Shown here: piece by piece, positions 1 to 8,907 of the stretch
Layout: each line of letters opens with the position of its first letter
Numbering within the stretch: position 1 is the first letter of the stretch
The notes under the pieces: model-generated
Database searches by the model: none
The model's input: the letters and a program-made list of their open reading frames with translations, nothing else
Told to the model about the DNA's origin: nothing
Assembly: GCA_963792405.1 (NCBI GenBank)
Contig: CAWBVU010000006.1
Location: forward strand, 186,001-250,000
Length of the DNA stretch: 64,000 nt
From: SZUA-442 sp963792405
GTDB taxonomy: Bacteria > Actinomycetota > Acidimicrobiia > Spongiisociales > UBA5794
Direction of reading: 5' to 3'
Translations under genes and position numbers: made by a program

Positions 1-474
1 CCCCTCCAGACGCTCCCTGACCCCGTCACCGGGGCCGACCGGCTCCCCGGTGCGTGGATCGCCGTCACGGCGGATGAGCCCCTTCGGGCGACCCTTCACG
101 ACCTCGCGCGGTCGCTGGGGTGTGTGCCGTTCGACCTCGATGACGCCGTGAAGCCCACCTACCACGCCGCTGCTGCGGCGGCGGCGAACTTCACGGTGGC
201 GGCGCTCGGGGTGGCGGCGCGCCTCTTCGCCGAGGCGGGCGTCCCATTCGCTGCGGCACGGCCCCTCGTCGACGCCGTCGTCGCGAACGCGTTCGCCCTC
301 GGCCCCGCCTCCGCCCTCACGGGGCCGATCGCCCGAGGTGATACCGCCACTGTGCGGGCGCAACTCGACGCCGTGGCACGCATCGAGGACGTAGCGGAGA
401 CGTTCGTCGACATGGCGAGGGCCACCGCCCGCTTCGCCTCCGCGACCGACGAGGTCCGGAAGGTGATCGGATGA
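1..474 (+). CDS. Rossmann-like/DUF2520 oxidoreductase, C-terminal part (5' end outside window)
   Basis: The reading frame is open from base 1, so the gene begins upstream of the window. The visible part starts PLQTLPDP, the His-Pro-Leu-Gln-type loop that joins the N-terminal Rossmann fold to the all-helical DUF2520 domain in this family. It continues through a helical, Ala-rich domain to a TGA at 472-474. Members resemble ketopantoate reductase and often sit directly before panC in actinobacteria, so a role in pantothenate synthesis (NADPH-dependent reduction of ketopantoate) is plausible but not proven. Its last four bases overlap the panC start (ATGA), indicating translational coupling. An internal GTG at 124 is not the true start, because the homologous region extends further upstream. 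Confidence 0.8.
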   Translation, partial: PLQTLPDPVTGADRLPGAWIAVTADEPLRATLHDLARSLGCVPFDLDDAVKPTYHAAAAAAANFTVAALGVAARLFAEAGVPFAAARPLVDAVVANAFALGPASALTGPIARGDTATVRAQLDAVARIEDVAETFVDMARATARFASATDEVRKVIG

Positions 475-1355
475 ACGTCTGCACGACGTTCGAGGAGGCG
501 AGGGGCCTCGTGTCGGGACGCGTGGGGCTCGTCCCGACCATGGGATACCTCCACGAGGGCCATCTGCGGCTCGTGGGCGCTGCGGCGTCGGAGAACGACT
601 CGACGATCGTCACCGTGTTCGTCAACCCGCTCCAATTCGGCGAGGCACGGGACCTCGAGTCCTATCCCAGGGATCTCGACCGCGACGCGGCCCTGGCAGA
701 GGCCGCGGGGGTCGATGTGGTCGTGGCACCGTCGGTGGCGTACATGTACCCGACGGGCAGCAGGACGATGGTGATCGTCGAGGACGTGTCGGACGCGATG
801 GAGGGGATCCATCGCCCCGGGCACTTCGCAGGCGTCGCCACCGTGGTCACCAAGCTGTTCGCCGGGTTGGCGCCGGACTCCGCGTACTTCGGCCGGAAGG
901 ACGCCCAGCAGCTCGCTGTCATCTCCACGCTGGTTCGTGACCTCTCGTTCCCGATCGAGGTGAGGGGTATCCCGGTGGTGAGGGAGTCGGACGGCCTCGC
1001 CCTCTCCAGCCGCAACGTGCGGCTCTCGCACCATGCGCGACGAGCGGCGGGAACGCTTTCGAAAGGGCTCATGGCGGCGGCAGATCTGATCGATCGCGGC
1101 GCGTCGGACGTCACGGCCATCGTCGACGCGGTGCGCACGCCCATGGAGGCCGAGCCACTCGTCCGGATCGAGTACGTCGCACTCGCCGACGCATCTTCGG
1201 CGGAGCCGGTCAGCACCCTCGGAGGCCACCAGTTCATCGCGGTGGCGGCCGTCGTCGACGGGGTGCGGCTCATCGACTCGCTCACCATCACCGATGGGGA
1301 CGTCGACAGGGGCGAGGTCCTGCCATCATCGAGCATCCTGTACGGAGGAACCTGA
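471..1355 (+). CDS. panC: Pantothenate synthetase
   Basis: 294-residue cytosolic enzyme that joins pantoate and beta-alanine using ATP (pantoate-beta-alanine ligase). The class I nucleotidyltransferase HIGH-type motif is seen in PTMGYLHEGHLRLV (about residues 23-36). VFVNPLQFG, FGRKDAQQLAVI and the KMSKS-like segment SSRNVRLS follow in the expected order, and the length is normal for the family (about 280-310). The ATG at 471 overlaps the preceding stop. The stop (1353-1355) shares one base with the coaX ATG, so DUF2520-panC-coaX looks like one transcript. No panD (aspartate decarboxylase) lies between panC and coaX, unlike many actinobacterial clusters, so beta-alanine must come from a gene elsewhere. 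Confidence 0.95.
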   Translation: MNVCTTFEEARGLVSGRVGLVPTMGYLHEGHLRLVGAAASENDSTIVTVFVNPLQFGEARDLESYPRDLDRDAALAEAAGVDVVVAPSVAYMYPTGSRTMVIVEDVSDAMEGIHRPGHFAGVATVVTKLFAGLAPDSAYFGRKDAQQLAVISTLVRDLSFPIEVRGIPVVRESDGLALSSRNVRLSHHARRAAGTLSKGLMAAADLIDRGASDVTAIVDAVRTPMEAEPLVRIEYVALADASSAEPVSTLGGHQFIAVAAVVDGVRLIDSLTITDGDVDRGEVLPSSSILYGGT

Positions 1356-2128
1356 TGCTGCTCACGATCGACGTCGGCAACACGCAGATCGCTCTCGGCA
1401 TGTTCGACGGCGACGACCTGATCGGCCACTGGCGCGTCTCGACCGAGGCGGACGCCACCTTCGACGAGATCCGGTGGCAGCTCAGCGGCATCCTCGGCGC
1501 GGATGGCTTCGCCCAGAGCGACATCGGGGGCGTGTGCGTGTCGAGCGTCGTTCCCTCGATGACGGCGACGATTCGGCGTGTCGCCCCCCACGTCGTGTCG
1601 GGGAACGTGGTCGTGGTCGAGCCCGGTGTCCGTACGGGCCTGTCGATCGAGATCGACAACCCGAGGGAGGTCGGTGCGGACCGGATCGTCAACTCGGTCG
1701 CAGCGAAGGCCAGGTACGAGATCCCCGTGGTCGTCGTCGACTTCGGGACCTCGACGAACTTCGACGTGGTCGGGCCGACCGGCGCCTACCTCGGTGGCGC
1801 CATCGCACCGGGCCTCGAGATCTCGACCAATGCGCTCGTGTCGGGGACGGCGGCGCTGCGGAGGGTGGAGTTCACGCCACCTCGTTCGGTGATCGGGAAG
1901 GGGACGGTCGAGGCGATCCAGTCAGGGGCCCTCTACGGCCACGCCGGGATGGTCGACGGCATCATGGAACGCATCGCCCGCGAGCTCGGCACACCCGTGA
2001 CGAGGGTGGCGACCGGAGGGCTCGCCCCTACCATCGTGCCCCACTGCGAGAGCGTCGACACCGTCGACCCCTACCTCACCCTGGAAGGGCTCCGCATCAT
2101 CTACGCCTTGAACCAGGACCACGAATGA
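1355..2128 (+). CDS. coaX: Type III pantothenate kinase
   Basis: 257-residue ASKHA-fold kinase that phosphorylates pantothenate, the first step from pantothenate to coenzyme A. The N-terminal phosphate loop IDVGNTQIALGMFDGD (about residues 4-19), GADRIVNSVAA, the catalytic-Asp segment VVDFGTSTNFDVV and GGAIAPGLEIS are the standard type III signatures. The length is typical (about 255-260). Its ATG overlaps the panC stop by one base and its TGA overlaps the lysS ATG, giving tight coupling with both neighbours. The function is firm from motifs and context. Confidence 0.95.
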   Translation: MLLTIDVGNTQIALGMFDGDDLIGHWRVSTEADATFDEIRWQLSGILGADGFAQSDIGGVCVSSVVPSMTATIRRVAPHVVSGNVVVVEPGVRTGLSIEIDNPREVGADRIVNSVAAKARYEIPVVVVDFGTSTNFDVVGPTGAYLGGAIAPGLEISTNALVSGTAALRRVEFTPPRSVIGKGTVEAIQSGALYGHAGMVDGIMERIARELGTPVTRVATGGLAPTIVPHCESVDTVDPYLTLEGLRIIYALNQDHE

Positions 2129-3672
2129 CCGACCACATCGACGACGTGACCACGGGATCCGACGACGATCGACCCGACGAGGATCGGCCCGTCGACGACA
2201 TGGCGGAGCTGGAGGCGCATGCGCTGACCAGGGCCAGGCTCGCCAAGTACCGCAAGGCGATCGAGGAGGGCGGCTTCCCCTACTCGTACCGCCGGTCCCA
2301 CACGGCGCAGGAGCTCCACGACGCCTACGGAGACCTCGAGCCGGGAGCATCGACAGGCGACCACGTGGTCGTCGCCGGCAGGCTGATGAACACGAGGGAG
2401 ATGGGCAAGTTGGCCTTCGGCGTGCTCCAGGACGGCAGCGGCACCATTCAGTTGTTCGTCGACCGATCGGTGGTCGGTGACGACGGTTTCGCTGCGTTCG
2501 TTGATCTCGACGCCGGTGACTGGGTGGGTGCGTCGGGAGAGGTGATCACGACGAGGCGGGGGGAGCTGTCCGTCCGCGTCCACACGTTCGATCTCATCCA
2601 GAAGAGCCTCCGACCCCTGCCCGACAAGTGGCACGGGCTGCGGGACGTCGAGGAGCGCTCCAGGCGAAGGTACGTCGACCTGTTCGCGAACCCGGACGCG
2701 AGGGCGACGGCGATCACCCGTGCCAAGGTGGTGTCCGAGCTGCGACGCCAGTTCGAGGGGCGCGGCTACATCGAGGTGGAGACGCCTGTCCTCCTCCCCG
2801 AGGCCACAGGGGCGACGGCGAGGCCGTTCGCCACCCACCACCACGCGCTCGACCTCGACGTGCATCTGCGCATCGCCACCGAGCTGTACCTCAAGCGGCT
2901 CATCGTGGGTGGCCTCGAGAAGGTGTTCGAGATCGGGCGCATCTTCCGCAACGAGGGCATCGACGCATCCCACAATCCCGAGTTCACCATGCTCGAGTCG
3001 TACGAGGCCTTCGCGGACTACGAGGACATCATGGTGCTCGTCGAGGAGGTGGTCGCGGCGTGTGCGATCGCCGCCACCGGTTCGACGGCGATCACCTACC
3101 AGGGCCGGTCGCTCGACCTCGCAGGCCCCTACCGGAGGGCGACGATGCTCGACCTCGTGCGGGAGGCGACCGGCACCGACCTCGACTACGACAGCGAGCG
3201 TGACGAGCTCGTCGAAGTCGCCCGTGGGCTCGGCATCGAGCCAGAGGACCACTGGGGAGCGGGGAAGCTCGTCGAGGCGATCTTCGACGAGGCCGTCGAG
3301 CCCACGCTGTGGGACCCGGTGTTCGTGACCGAGCACCCGATCGAGATCTCACCCCTGTCGCGCCGGCACAGATCCAAGCCGCACGTCACGGAGCGGTTCG
3401 AGCTGTTCATCGCGGGATCCGAGTATGCCAATGCCTTCAGCGAGCTGAACGACCCCTTCGACCAGCGCGCCAGGTTCGAGTCGCAGGCCGCCAAGCGGCA
3501 CCGCGGAGACGACGAGGCCCATCCCATCGATGACGACTACATCCGGGCGCTCGAATACGGCTTGCCCCCGACGGGAGGACTCGGCATCGGCGTCGACCGG
3601 CTCGTCATGCTCCTCACCGACCATCATCACATCAGGGAAGTCATCCTGTTCCCCACGATGCGTCCCGAGTGA
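2125..3672 (+). CDS. lysS: Lysyl-tRNA synthetase, class II
   Basis: 515-residue cytosolic enzyme charging tRNA-Lys. An acidic N-terminal tail (about 45 residues, Asp-rich) precedes the OB-fold anticodon-binding domain (about residues 70-180) and the class II catalytic core. Motif 2 is visible as FRNEGIDASHNPEFTMLE and motif 3 as GLGIGVDRLVMLL near the C-terminus. The ATG at 2125 overlaps the coaX stop (ATGA). The frame is open for a further 830 bases upstream through coaX in another frame, but that extension has no LysRS similarity and is a high-GC artefact. The coaX-lysS arrangement is common in Actinobacteria and Firmicutes. Confidence 0.95.
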   Translation: MTDHIDDVTTGSDDDRPDEDRPVDDMAELEAHALTRARLAKYRKAIEEGGFPYSYRRSHTAQELHDAYGDLEPGASTGDHVVVAGRLMNTREMGKLAFGVLQDGSGTIQLFVDRSVVGDDGFAAFVDLDAGDWVGASGEVITTRRGELSVRVHTFDLIQKSLRPLPDKWHGLRDVEERSRRRYVDLFANPDARATAITRAKVVSELRRQFEGRGYIEVETPVLLPEATGATARPFATHHHALDLDVHLRIATELYLKRLIVGGLEKVFEIGRIFRNEGIDASHNPEFTMLESYEAFADYEDIMVLVEEVVAACAIAATGSTAITYQGRSLDLAGPYRRATMLDLVREATGTDLDYDSERDELVEVARGLGIEPEDHWGAGKLVEAIFDEAVEPTLWDPVFVTEHPIEISPLSRRHRSKPHVTERFELFIAGSEYANAFSELNDPFDQRARFESQAAKRHRGDDEAHPIDDDYIRALEYGLPPTGGLGIGVDRLVMLLTDHHHIREVILFPTMRPE

Positions 3673-3702
3673 GGCCGGGCGACCCGCGGCGGCGCCCCGC
3701 CC

Positions 3703-5049
3703 CTATGCGGGGATCCCGCCCGTGCCGATGATGCGCCACTCCTCGTCGAACCCGCCGATCACGTTCGCGATCCCGTCGTCGGTGCGGGCGAACGCCATGC
3801 ACCGCACGGTGCGGTCACCCCGTTCGAAGGCATACGGGTAGAGGCCCGTCGGGAAGACATCGAGTTCGGCGGGGCCGGGCTCGAGGCCCTCGATCAGGGG
3901 TCGACAGGCGTCGGCGAAGGCCCGCGTCGGTGATGCCGGCCAGGTGTCGACGTCGACGGTCACCATCCCCAGGTACTGGTAGGCGTGCGGGTCCGAGCAT
4001 GCCGTGCCCTCGGGGGCCAGGGTGGGCGAGAAGCACTCCGACACCTCGGGCTCCCATACGAGGTCGGTGCGATCGGCGAGGGGACCGGAGAAGATCTCCG
4101 TGCCCTCGTTCGTCTCGATCTGCACGACACACGCGAGGTAGCGGTCGCCGCGGTCGAACTCGTCCTCGTCGGGCATGTAGGTGATCAGGGTGGGCGTGCG
4201 ATCCCGCTGGGGGCCGATCGCCCGCTCATACGCCTTGTCGCATTCGTAGTTCCGCTGGTAGGAGATCTCGTCCTCGTCGTAGGCATCGGAGGTGAGCGCC
4301 TCCTGGACGGATTCGAGCACCTCGGCGTTGTGTGGGCCGTCGCACGGGACCGCCACCTCGATTGCGATGGGCGCCCACGGGAGTCCGCCGTCGTCGGCGA
4401 GGTAGAGGCAGGTGCCCGCTGCCCACACCTCCAGGGGTCGCCGGTCGGCGTCCCGCGCCTCGAGGTATCGGACAGCTGCCTCCTCGTCGAGTGACGACGC
4501 CACGAGGAACCCGTCGCCCGTCGACCACACGGCGACGGGCAGTCCCGCCTCGGTCGTCACCGTGAACACGGTTCCGTCGACGCCCGGATCACCCTCCGAC
4601 CCCTCCAGCGCGGCGAGCGCGGGAACGAGTCCGGGGTCGCCCCGCCACGACATCGTCGGGACCACCGAGACGACCACGACCCGATCGTCACCCTGCCGAT
4701 AGACGGTGCTGGACGAGCCTGCGACGAGGCCGTCTGGCAGCCACAGGCCGATCGCGACGATCGCATCGTCCTCGAACAGGTCGCGCTCATCGACCTCCGA
4801 CCATCCGTCCGGTGCACCGAGGGCCGCCGTGGCGACGTCCTCGGCGGCACCCACCTCCGGAGGGAGGAGGGGCGTGCCCGTCGGCGGAACCGGCGCAGGG
4901 ACGGTCGTGGAGGGCGGGTCGGGAGCGGCCGACGTGGACGTGTCGGTCGTGTCCCCCGTACACGCACCAGCGGTGAGGGCGATCACGGCGATCGTGACGA
5001 TCGCCGTCAGGCGCAGGGGGCGCCCCTCGAACGGGAGCGGTGGGCGCAC
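3703..5049 (-). CDS. Septum-formation-type (DUF4190-like neighbour) secreted lipoprotein
   Basis: 448-residue exported lipoprotein. A short basic N-terminus and hydrophobic segment end in a lipobox LTAGAC (Cys about residue 30), followed by a Ser/Thr/Pro-rich linker. Two Cys-bearing domains of the septum-formation (PF13845-like) type are visible. One is around residues 215-310 (GTCLYLADDGG, VPCDGPHNAEV, YLACVV). The other is around 335-430 (SECFSPTLAPEGTACSDPHAYQ, TVRCMAFA). These domains occur in actinobacterial cell-envelope proteins of poorly known function. The GTG start lies 3 bp after the stop of the polyprenyl synthase gene, so the two are probably cotranscribed. The family assignment rests on the cysteine spacing and is moderately firm; the biological role is unknown. 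Confidence 0.65.
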   Translation of the reverse strand: MRPPLPFEGRPLRLTAIVTIAVIALTAGACTGDTTDTSTSAAPDPPSTTVPAPVPPTGTPLLPPEVGAAEDVATAALGAPDGWSEVDERDLFEDDAIVAIGLWLPDGLVAGSSSTVYRQGDDRVVVVSVVPTMSWRGDPGLVPALAALEGSEGDPGVDGTVFTVTTEAGLPVAVWSTGDGFLVASSLDEEAAVRYLEARDADRRPLEVWAAGTCLYLADDGGLPWAPIAIEVAVPCDGPHNAEVLESVQEALTSDAYDEDEISYQRNYECDKAYERAIGPQRDRTPTLITYMPDEDEFDRGDRYLACVVQIETNEGTEIFSGPLADRTDLVWEPEVSECFSPTLAPEGTACSDPHAYQYLGMVTVDVDTWPASPTRAFADACRPLIEGLEPGPAELDVFPTGLYPYAFERGDRTVRCMAFARTDDGIANVIGGFDEEWRIIGTGGIPA

Positions 5050-5052
5050 CGG

Positions 5053-6045
5053 TCAGGTCCGCGCCGACTCGACCCTGTCGAGCAGGTACTGGTCCAGATC
5101 GTGGAGGATGTCGGTGAGTGGGTTGTTCGGTATGCGGTCGGCGGCCTTCTCCGCCACCCGGATGCGCTCCACCGCCTCGTCGAGGGCGGCGTCGACCCAT
5201 CCGCCGGCGACGGTGATCTCGATCACCCGGGCGACCGTGTCGTCGTCGTAGGGCCGGCGGGCGGCGAGGAGGCGCCGCACCGTCGCGCCGTCGGGTCCGT
5301 CGGCTGCGAGGAGGACGGGGAGGGTGAAGGTGCCCTCCCTGATGTCCGAGCCCGCGGGTTTGCCGAGGAACGTCTCGTCAGCGATGAGGTCGAGGACATC
5401 GTCGGTGATCTGGAAGACCATGCCCATCTCCCATGCCCACTCGCTGATCGCCTCGATCGTGTCGTCGTCCGCACCCGCGGTCATGGCACCGAGCCGTGCC
5501 GAGGTGCGGATCAGCGAGGCGGTCTTGCCGCCGATGACCTGGTAGTAGCCCTCGGGGCCGTGGGTGAGGTCGTCGGACCAGACGAGTTCCCTGACCTGGC
5601 CCTCACACAGCGTCGCATAGGTGCGGGCGATCAGGGCGACGGCCTCCTCACCGAGTGGTGCCGCCACCTCGGACGCCCTCGCAAGGAGGAAATCCCCCGC
5701 GAGGATCGCGACGGTGTTGTCCCAGTTCGTGTTCACGCTGGTCTGCCCGCGTCGTGAGTCGGCTTCGTCGATCACGTCGTCGTGGTACAGGGATCCGAGG
5801 TGGACCAGCTCCACGGCGACCCCCGCCTCCACCGGCTCCGCACCCGCATTCGCGCCGAGTTCCGCCGCCACCTGTGCGAGGAGCGGGCGGTAGCGCTTCC
5901 CCCCCGCAGAGAGCAGATGCTGCGCGATCCGCGTGAGGAAGTCGGTCTCGGCGACGGTCACCTCGGCCAGACGACGCTCCACGGCGTCCATCCGATCCCA
6001 GACGCGGGGGATCGGAACGAGATCCTGGAAGATGGGTTGATCCAC
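5053..6045 (-). CDS. Polyprenyl diphosphate synthase (trans-isoprenyl type)
   Basis: 330-residue all-helical prenyltransferase that condenses isopentenyl diphosphate with allylic diphosphates to make a medium- or long-chain isoprenoid for quinones, carotenoids or lipid carriers. The first Asp-rich motif is in YHDDVIDEADSRRGQ and the second in QITDDVLDLIAD; GGKRYRPLL supplies the substrate-phosphate residues. Product length cannot be read from the sequence. The frame continues upstream, but the GTG at 6045 is preferred. GGAG sits nine bases ahead of it and the protein then begins where family members do (VDQPIFQDLVPI). The gene is divergent from clpC. Confidence 0.88.
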   Translation of the reverse strand: MDQPIFQDLVPIPRVWDRMDAVERRLAEVTVAETDFLTRIAQHLLSAGGKRYRPLLAQVAAELGANAGAEPVEAGVAVELVHLGSLYHDDVIDEADSRRGQTSVNTNWDNTVAILAGDFLLARASEVAAPLGEEAVALIARTYATLCEGQVRELVWSDDLTHGPEGYYQVIGGKTASLIRTSARLGAMTAGADDDTIEAISEWAWEMGMVFQITDDVLDLIADETFLGKPAGSDIREGTFTLPVLLAADGPDGATVRRLLAARRPYDDDTVARVIEITVAGGWVDAALDEAVERIRVAEKAADRIPNNPLTDILHDLDQYLLDRVESART

Positions 6046-6127
6046 GGCCGTGCGCTCCAACGAAGGAATGGTGATGGTACCGCGCAGGTTTCCGATAGCG
6101 AACCGGCCGCGCGGGCTAGTGTCGGAA

Positions 6128-6160
6128 CTCCCGGGGGTACTCGGGAGGTCCACCTATACT
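6128..6160 (+). promoter_or_regulatory. Probable clpC promoter with overlapping inverted repeat
   Basis: A TATACT hexamer at 6155-6160 is a good -10 element about 55 bases before the clpC start. An inverted repeat (CTCCCG at 6128-6133, CGGGAG at 6142-6147) covers the position of the -35 region, where a stress repressor or activator could bind. It does not match the ClgR or CtsR consensus as I know them. The regulator is unknown. Confidence 0.4.
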
Positions 6161-6215
6161 CCGCGAGGCGCACCGGAGACGGAGCGCCATAGATGTATAT
6201 GAGGGGTGACGGACG

Positions 6216-8720
6216 TTGTTCGAACGTTTCACAGATAGGGCCCGCAGAGTCGTCGTTCTCGCCCAGGAGGAGGCTCGCCTCCTCAACCACAACTACATCG
6301 GCACCGAGCACATCCTCCTCGGGCTGATCCACGAGGGCGAGGGCGTCGCTGCCCGCGCACTCGAGAGCCTCGGCATCGACCTCGAGTCCGTCCGCAGCCA
6401 GGTCGTCGAGATCATCGGCCAGGGATCCCAGGCACCGTCAGGCCACATCCCCTTCACCCCCCGCGCCAAGAAGGTGCTCGAGCTCTCCCTCCGCGAGGCG
6501 CTCCAGCTCGGCCACAACTACATCGGCACCGAGCACATCCTCCTCGGTCTGATCAGGGAGGGTGAGGGCGTCGCCGCCCAGGTCCTCGTGAAGCTCGGCG
6601 CCGAGCTCACGAAGGTTCGCCAGACCGTCATCCAGCTGCTGTCCGGAGTCCAGGGCGATGAGGGCGGTTCGTCCGGCTCGTCGTCATCGTCGGGTTCATC
6701 GAGCTCGAGGGGCGAGGGGAGCTCGTCCGGTTCGGCCGTGCTGGACCAGTTCGGGCGCAACCTCACGCAGCTCGCGCGCGAGCAGCACCTCGACCCCGTC
6801 ATCGGCAGGGCCAAGGAGATCGAGCGCGTCATGCAGGTGCTGTCGAGGCGCTCGAAGAACAACCCCGTCCTCATCGGTGAGCCCGGTGTCGGCAAGACCG
6901 CCATCGTCGAGGGCCTCGCCCAGCAGATCGTCGACGGCACCGTCCCCGACACGCTCACGGACAAGCACATCTACACGTTGGACCTCGGCGCACTCGTCGC
7001 AGGCTCGCGGTACCGCGGCGACTTCGAGGAGCGCCTGAAGAAGGTGCTGAAGGAGATCCGCACCCGGGGCGACATCATCCTGTTCATCGACGAGATCCAC
7101 ACGCTCGTCGGAGCGGGCGCCGCGGAGGGGGCCATCGATGCCGCCAGCATCCTCAAGCCGATGCTGGCGAGGGGAGAGCTCCAGACGATCGGCGCCACCA
7201 CGCTCGAGGAGTATCGCAAGTACCTGGAGAAGGATTCCGCGCTCGAGCGTCGGTTCCAGCCCATCCAGGTCGACGAGCCCTCGGTGGCCGACACGATCAA
7301 GATCCTCGAGGGGCTGCGCGAGTCGTACGAGGAGCACCACAAGGTGGAGTTCACCGAGCAGGCCCTCGTGAATGCCGCCAACCTCGCAGACCGCTACATC
7401 GCGGACCGCTTCCTGCCGGACAAGGCGATCGACCTGCTCGACGAGGCAGGCAGCCGCATGCGCCTGCGTCGCTCGAACCTCCCTGCCGAGGTCAAGGAGA
7501 TCGACGAGCAGATCGGCAAGCTGCGTACCGACAAGCGCGAGGCGATCAACGCCCAGCAGTACGAGCGTGCGGCGCAGTTGCGCGACCGCGAACGCGAGCT
7601 CATGGAGCAGCGGTCCGATGCGGAGGCGCAGGCCGTGTCCGGTGGACAGGACTTCAAGGCCACCATCGACGAGGAGCAGATCGCCGAGGTGCTGGCCCAG
7701 TGGACGGGCATCCCCGTGCACAGGCTCACCGAGGAGGAGACCGAGAAGCTCCTCAACATGGAGGCCGAGCTCCACAAGCGGATCATCGGCCAGAGCGACG
7801 GCATCACCGCCGTGTCGAAGGCCATCCGCCGCACCAGGGCGGGCCTCAAGGATCCCAAGCGGCCATCGGGCTCGTTCATCTTCCTCGGCCCGTCGGGTGT
7901 CGGGAAGACCGAGACGGCCAAGTCCCTCACGGAGTTCCTCTTCGGTGACGAGGCTGCGCTGATCCAGATCGACATGTCCGAGTACATGGAGAAGCACGCG
8001 GTCAGCAGGCTCGTCGGCTCGCCACCCGGCTACGTCGGGTACGACGAGGGCGGCCAGCTGACCGAGGCAGTGCGTCGCAAGCCGTTCTCCGTGGTGCTCT
8101 TCGACGAGATCGAGAAGGCGCACCCGGATGTCTTCAACATCCTCCTCCAGATCCTCGAGGACGGCAGGCTCACCGACAGCCAGGGCCGGACGGTCGACTT
8201 CAAGAACACCGTGATCATCATGACGTCGAACCTCGGCACGGCGGACCTCCGCAAGACGAAGGTCGGCTTCGCCGAGTCCAGTGACGAGCTCAACTATGAC
8301 AAGATGCGCGAGAAGGTGATGGAGGCGCTCAAGACGCACTTCCGCGTGGAGTTCCTCAACCGCATCGACGAGGTCATCGTCTTCCACGAGCTCACGATGG
8401 ACGAGGTCAAAGAGATCGTGGACCTCCTGCTCAAGCGGGTGCGCGACCAGCTCGAGAGCCAGGCGCTCGACCTCGTGATGACCGACGACGCGAAGCAGCT
8501 CCTCGGCAAGAAGGGCTACGACCCGCAGCTCGGGGCAAGGCCGTTGCGCAGGGCCATCCAGCGCATGCTCGAGGATCCGCTGTCGGAGAAGGTGCTCTTC
8601 AAGGAGTTCCCCGCGGGTAGCACGATCCTCGTCAACGTCGATCCCGACGACCCCGAGAGCCTCGCCTTCGAGTCCGTCGAGATGCCGGACAAGCCTCCGG
8701 TCGAGCTCGCCGAGAACTGA
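6216..8720 (+). CDS. clpC: ATP-dependent Clp protease ATP-binding subunit ClpC
   Basis: 834-residue Hsp100 unfoldase that feeds substrates to ClpP. Order of domains: two Clp N-terminal repeats (about 1-75 and 76-150, each with an HNYIGTEHILLGLI segment), a Ser/Gly-rich linker (about 152-175), first AAA+ module (Walker A GEPGVGKT at 221-228), UVR-type coiled-coil insert (about 428-465), second AAA+ module (Walker A GPSGVGKT at 558-565) and the C-terminal D2-small domain. The TTG at 6216 is chosen because translation from it gives the invariant MFERFTDRARRVVVLAQEEA N-terminus. The serine tract in the linker is longer than I expect for ClpC. The C-terminal tail is short. Confidence 0.96.
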   Translation: MFERFTDRARRVVVLAQEEARLLNHNYIGTEHILLGLIHEGEGVAARALESLGIDLESVRSQVVEIIGQGSQAPSGHIPFTPRAKKVLELSLREALQLGHNYIGTEHILLGLIREGEGVAAQVLVKLGAELTKVRQTVIQLLSGVQGDEGGSSGSSSSSGSSSSRGEGSSSGSAVLDQFGRNLTQLAREQHLDPVIGRAKEIERVMQVLSRRSKNNPVLIGEPGVGKTAIVEGLAQQIVDGTVPDTLTDKHIYTLDLGALVAGSRYRGDFEERLKKVLKEIRTRGDIILFIDEIHTLVGAGAAEGAIDAASILKPMLARGELQTIGATTLEEYRKYLEKDSALERRFQPIQVDEPSVADTIKILEGLRESYEEHHKVEFTEQALVNAANLADRYIADRFLPDKAIDLLDEAGSRMRLRRSNLPAEVKEIDEQIGKLRTDKREAINAQQYERAAQLRDRERELMEQRSDAEAQAVSGGQDFKATIDEEQIAEVLAQWTGIPVHRLTEEETEKLLNMEAELHKRIIGQSDGITAVSKAIRRTRAGLKDPKRPSGSFIFLGPSGVGKTETAKSLTEFLFGDEAALIQIDMSEYMEKHAVSRLVGSPPGYVGYDEGGQLTEAVRRKPFSVVLFDEIEKAHPDVFNILLQILEDGRLTDSQGRTVDFKNTVIIMTSNLGTADLRKTKVGFAESSDELNYDKMREKVMEALKTHFRVEFLNRIDEVIVFHELTMDEVKEIVDLLLKRVRDQLESQALDLVMTDDAKQLLGKKGYDPQLGARPLRRAIQRMLEDPLSEKVLFKEFPAGSTILVNVDPDDPESLAFESVEMPDKPPVELAEN

Positions 8721-8907
8721 CACTCGCCGCGGGTCCGGGGAGCACGTGGTGGATGCACGACGCGACTCGATTCGACTGCGCGAATTCCCTCCGGCGTGTC
8801 GCCGTGGCCAGCGCTTCGGTTTCGTGGTCGCCTAGACTTCGTCACAAGGCCCCTGCCGCATTGGACCGGGGGCCACGACTACGACGATCGAACGAAAGGG
8901 TGCACTC

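Noticed and set aside
1294..2124. Long in-frame upstream extension of lysS across the whole coaX gene (a 792-codon frame)
   Set aside because: The extension is Arg/Pro-rich shadow coding of coaX with no LysRS similarity. The ATG at 2125 gives the normal protein and an ATGA overlap.
6696..8723. 675-codon frame antisense to clpC
   Set aside because: It mirrors the codons of clpC (Leu/Glu/Asp/Arg-rich reverse translation), as is common at high GC. There is no domain and no ribosome site.
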